A stretch of 64,000 nt of DNA from contig JAEWGO010000002.1 of NCBI GenBank assembly GCA_023388255.1, forward strand, positions 372,001 through 436,000. The letters are read 5' to 3'. Below are positions 62,342 to 64,000 of the stretch, piece after piece. The notes beneath the pieces are model-generated. The model was not told the DNA's origin, ran no database searches, and was given only the letters and a program-made list of their open reading frames with translations. Within the stretch, counting starts at the first letter, position 1. Every line of letters starts with the position of its first letter. The translations under genes were made by a program, and so were the position numbers. This DNA comes from Pseudomonadota bacterium. GTDB lineage: Bacteria > Pseudomonadota > Gammaproteobacteria > Xanthomonadales > Rhodanobacteraceae.

Positions 62342-63502
62342 ATGACCGAATCGCCGATCACGACGCCTGAACCCGCCAAGCTTTGCGCAAATTGCGGCGC
62401 GCCGATGCATGGCCCGTTCTGCTACGCCTGCGGCCAGCCCGAGAAGGGCATGATCCGTCATCTCGCGAGCGTGATGTCGGATGTCGCCGACACGATCTTC
62501 AATGTCGACTCGCGCATCTTCCGCAGCATCCTGCCGCTGTATTTCCGGCCGGGATTCCTCACCAACGAGTATTTTGCCGGACGCCGCACACGCTACGTGA
62601 CGCCGTTCCGCCTGTTCTTCTTCCTCTGCGTGATCTCGTTCTTCGCGATCCAGCTCAGCCTCAATGTCGACGACTTCAAGTTCAATCCCGGCAAGGACGA
62701 CAATGGCAACAGCATCTCCGGCGCGCAGAACGAAGCCGACTTGCAGGCACGTACCGAAGCCGCCTTGAAAGAGCTTGCCGAGGCAAAGGCCAGCGTGCCG
62801 GAAGCCGCGAAGTCGGGGCTCGACAAGGCGATCGCCGCCGTCCACAAGAAGTCGGACAAGCGCCTTGCGTGGCTGAAAGCGCGCGACGAGGCGCAAGCCA
62901 AGGGCGAGAAATCGCCACCGGATCCAAACGCCGACGAGGACACGCTCTCGTTCGACGGTACGCCGTGGGACCCGATTGCGCATCCGATCAAGATCGGTTG
63001 GCTGCCCGCTTTCGCGAATACGAAGATCAACGAAATGGCCGGGCGCGCGAAAGAAAACATCAACGCCGCCAAGCGCGATCCGCGCCACCTGATCGCCGGC
63101 GTGTTCTCGGTGCTGCCGCAAACGCTGTTCGTGCTGATGCCGCTGTTCGCCGTGCTGCTGAAGGTCGTCTACATCTTCAAGCGCCGGCTCTACATGGAGC
63201 ACCTGATGGTCGCGCTGCACAGCCATGCGTTCGTCTGCATGTCGTTGCTGCTGCTGGCGATCGTGTACCTGCTGATCGGCTGGGCCACGACCGACGCGAC
63301 CGCGGCGGTGCCTCTGCTGAAGCTCCTGCGCGTCGCGATGTGGACGTGGATTCCGATCTATCTGCTGATCATGCAAAAGCGCGTCTACCGCCAGGGCTGG
63401 ACCATGACCGTGTTCAAGTATGGCCTGATCGGATTCTGCTACCTGTTCATCCTGAGCTTCGGTCTCGCCGGCGCGCTGATCGCCAGCCTCACAATCACCT
63501 GA
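62342..63502 (+). CDS. DUF3667 membrane protein with zinc ribbon
   Basis: The 386-residue protein opens with a CxxC zinc ribbon (CANCGAPMHG, FCYACGQPEKG), then the DUF3667 segment FNVDSRIFRSILPLYFRPG and the first helix VTPFRLFFFLCVISFFAIQL. A charged, helical soluble region covers about 115-240. Four further helices follow (PQTLFVLMPLFAVLLKVVYI and onward). The family's function is unknown. Confidence 0.85.
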   Translation: MTESPITTPEPAKLCANCGAPMHGPFCYACGQPEKGMIRHLASVMSDVADTIFNVDSRIFRSILPLYFRPGFLTNEYFAGRRTRYVTPFRLFFFLCVISFFAIQLSLNVDDFKFNPGKDDNGNSISGAQNEADLQARTEAALKELAEAKASVPEAAKSGLDKAIAAVHKKSDKRLAWLKARDEAQAKGEKSPPDPNADEDTLSFDGTPWDPIAHPIKIGWLPAFANTKINEMAGRAKENINAAKRDPRHLIAGVFSVLPQTLFVLMPLFAVLLKVVYIFKRRLYMEHLMVALHSHAFVCMSLLLLAIVYLLIGWATTDATAAVPLLKLLRVAMWTWIPIYLLIMQKRVYRQGWTMTVFKYGLIGFCYLFILSFGLAGALIASLTIT

Positions 63503-63515
63503 ACCGACTTGGCCG

Positions 63516-63998
63516 TCAGTGCGCGTGCACCGGCCCCGTCGCCGACGCACGCTGTTCGTAGCGCTGCCGCAAGCTGTCGCGTTGTGAGGCTGGCAACGAC
63601 TGGAATCGGCTCGCAGCGCGCAGCAATTCCCGTTGGCGTTGCGGCGGCAACGCGCGGAACTGGTCATAGCGCGCATTCAATGCCGCGCGCTTCTCGGGCG
63701 ACACGGCGGCGAGGCGTGCGAACGATTGCCTGAGCGCTTCGCGCCGCTGCGATGGCAATGCCGGCCACCGCGCGGCAATGCCGCGAAAGCGCTGCTGCTG
63801 CGCCGGAGACCATTGCGCCCACTGATCCTTAAGCGGCGCCAGCACGTGCTGTTCCGGCGCCGTCAGCTCCGACCATTCGACCGCCGGGACCGTCGCGCCA
63901 TCCGCGGCCGCCTGCTGCGCCCGCAGCGGCGCTGTTGCGGCAAACATGGTGGCCAGCAGCAGCGACAGTGCCGCACCAACGTGACGTCTAGTCATCAC
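63516..63998 (-). CDS. Exported DUF3106 protein
   Basis: The 160-residue product has a signal peptide (VGAALSLLLATMFAATAPLRA) and a helical region rich in W, P, Q and R with tandem motifs (LTAPEQHVLAPLKDQWAQWS, FRGIAARWPALPSQRRE, LPPQRQRELLRAASRF). This is the DUF3106 pattern. Members usually sit behind an ECF sigma factor gene, which would be just outside the right edge. It is convergent with the DUF3667 gene, 13 bases apart. Confidence 0.85.
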   Translation of the reverse strand: MMTRRHVGAALSLLLATMFAATAPLRAQQAAADGATVPAVEWSELTAPEQHVLAPLKDQWAQWSPAQQQRFRGIAARWPALPSQRREALRQSFARLAAVSPEKRAALNARYDQFRALPPQRQRELLRAASRFQSLPASQRDSLRQRYEQRASATGPVHAH

Positions 63999-64000
63999 GC

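Overview
The window is one 64 kb piece of a high-GC gammaproteobacterial chromosome. The order of the housekeeping genes (groES-groEL, cutA-dsbD, aroQ-accB-accC-prmA, a zinc-ribbon/DUF3426 gene, fis-purH-purD), the many secreted proteins ending in an IFxxGF(D/E)-like motif, and the RegB/RegA, bactofilin-erpA and MATE families point to the Xanthomonadales, most likely a Rhodanobacteraceae member resembling Dokdonella. This placement is inferred from gene content; no database search was made.

Positions 1-6100 hold the start of an exported protein, a TonB-dependent receptor, a PepSY-TM reductase-like membrane protein split into two overlapping frames, and a redox two-component pair of the RegB/RegA (PrrBA/ActSR) type. 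Positions 6180-13885 carry two large secreted proteins around a membrane-bound winged-helix/TPR regulator. groESL follows, with a CIRCE operator. Between groESL and cutA lie a secreted endonuclease I with Ig-like domains and a roughly 1600-residue beta-helix protein. Five secreted products in the first 30 kb share the short IFxxGF motif, and most of them sit as insertions between core genes.

Positions 23724-37135 are a core block: cutA, dsbD with a duplicated N-terminal domain, a TlpA-type thioredoxin, aroQ, accBC, prmA, fis, purH and purD. It is interrupted by a LuxR-type regulator with a frameshifted secreted-protein remnant, and by a permuted NlpC/P60 protein. Positions 37163-47022 hold a TPR lipoprotein-like or periplasmic protein, an LplT-PlsC fusion, ampE, nudC, erpA, a bactofilin with its membrane partner, hemJ, bfr, bfd with a Fur box, and rppH.

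Positions 47323-52370 form a small accessory region. It contains a degenerate tRNA-Met copy next to an intact tRNA-Met, the C-terminal part of a type III restriction endonuclease cut by a complete IS21-family element, the tail of an IS3-family element on the other side, and a HEPN-domain protein. This looks like a decayed defence locus.

Positions 52462-64000 return to chromosomal genes: a short-chain dehydrogenase, a small lipoprotein, a three-gene 2-oxoacid:ferredoxin oxidoreductase operon whose first gene fuses a GltD-like flavoprotein to an 8Fe ferredoxin, SppA, a MATE exporter, a DUF3667 membrane protein and a DUF3106 protein. A short inverted repeat has landed between the Shine-Dalgarno/ATG and the coding body of the 2-oxoacid oxidoreductase alpha gene.
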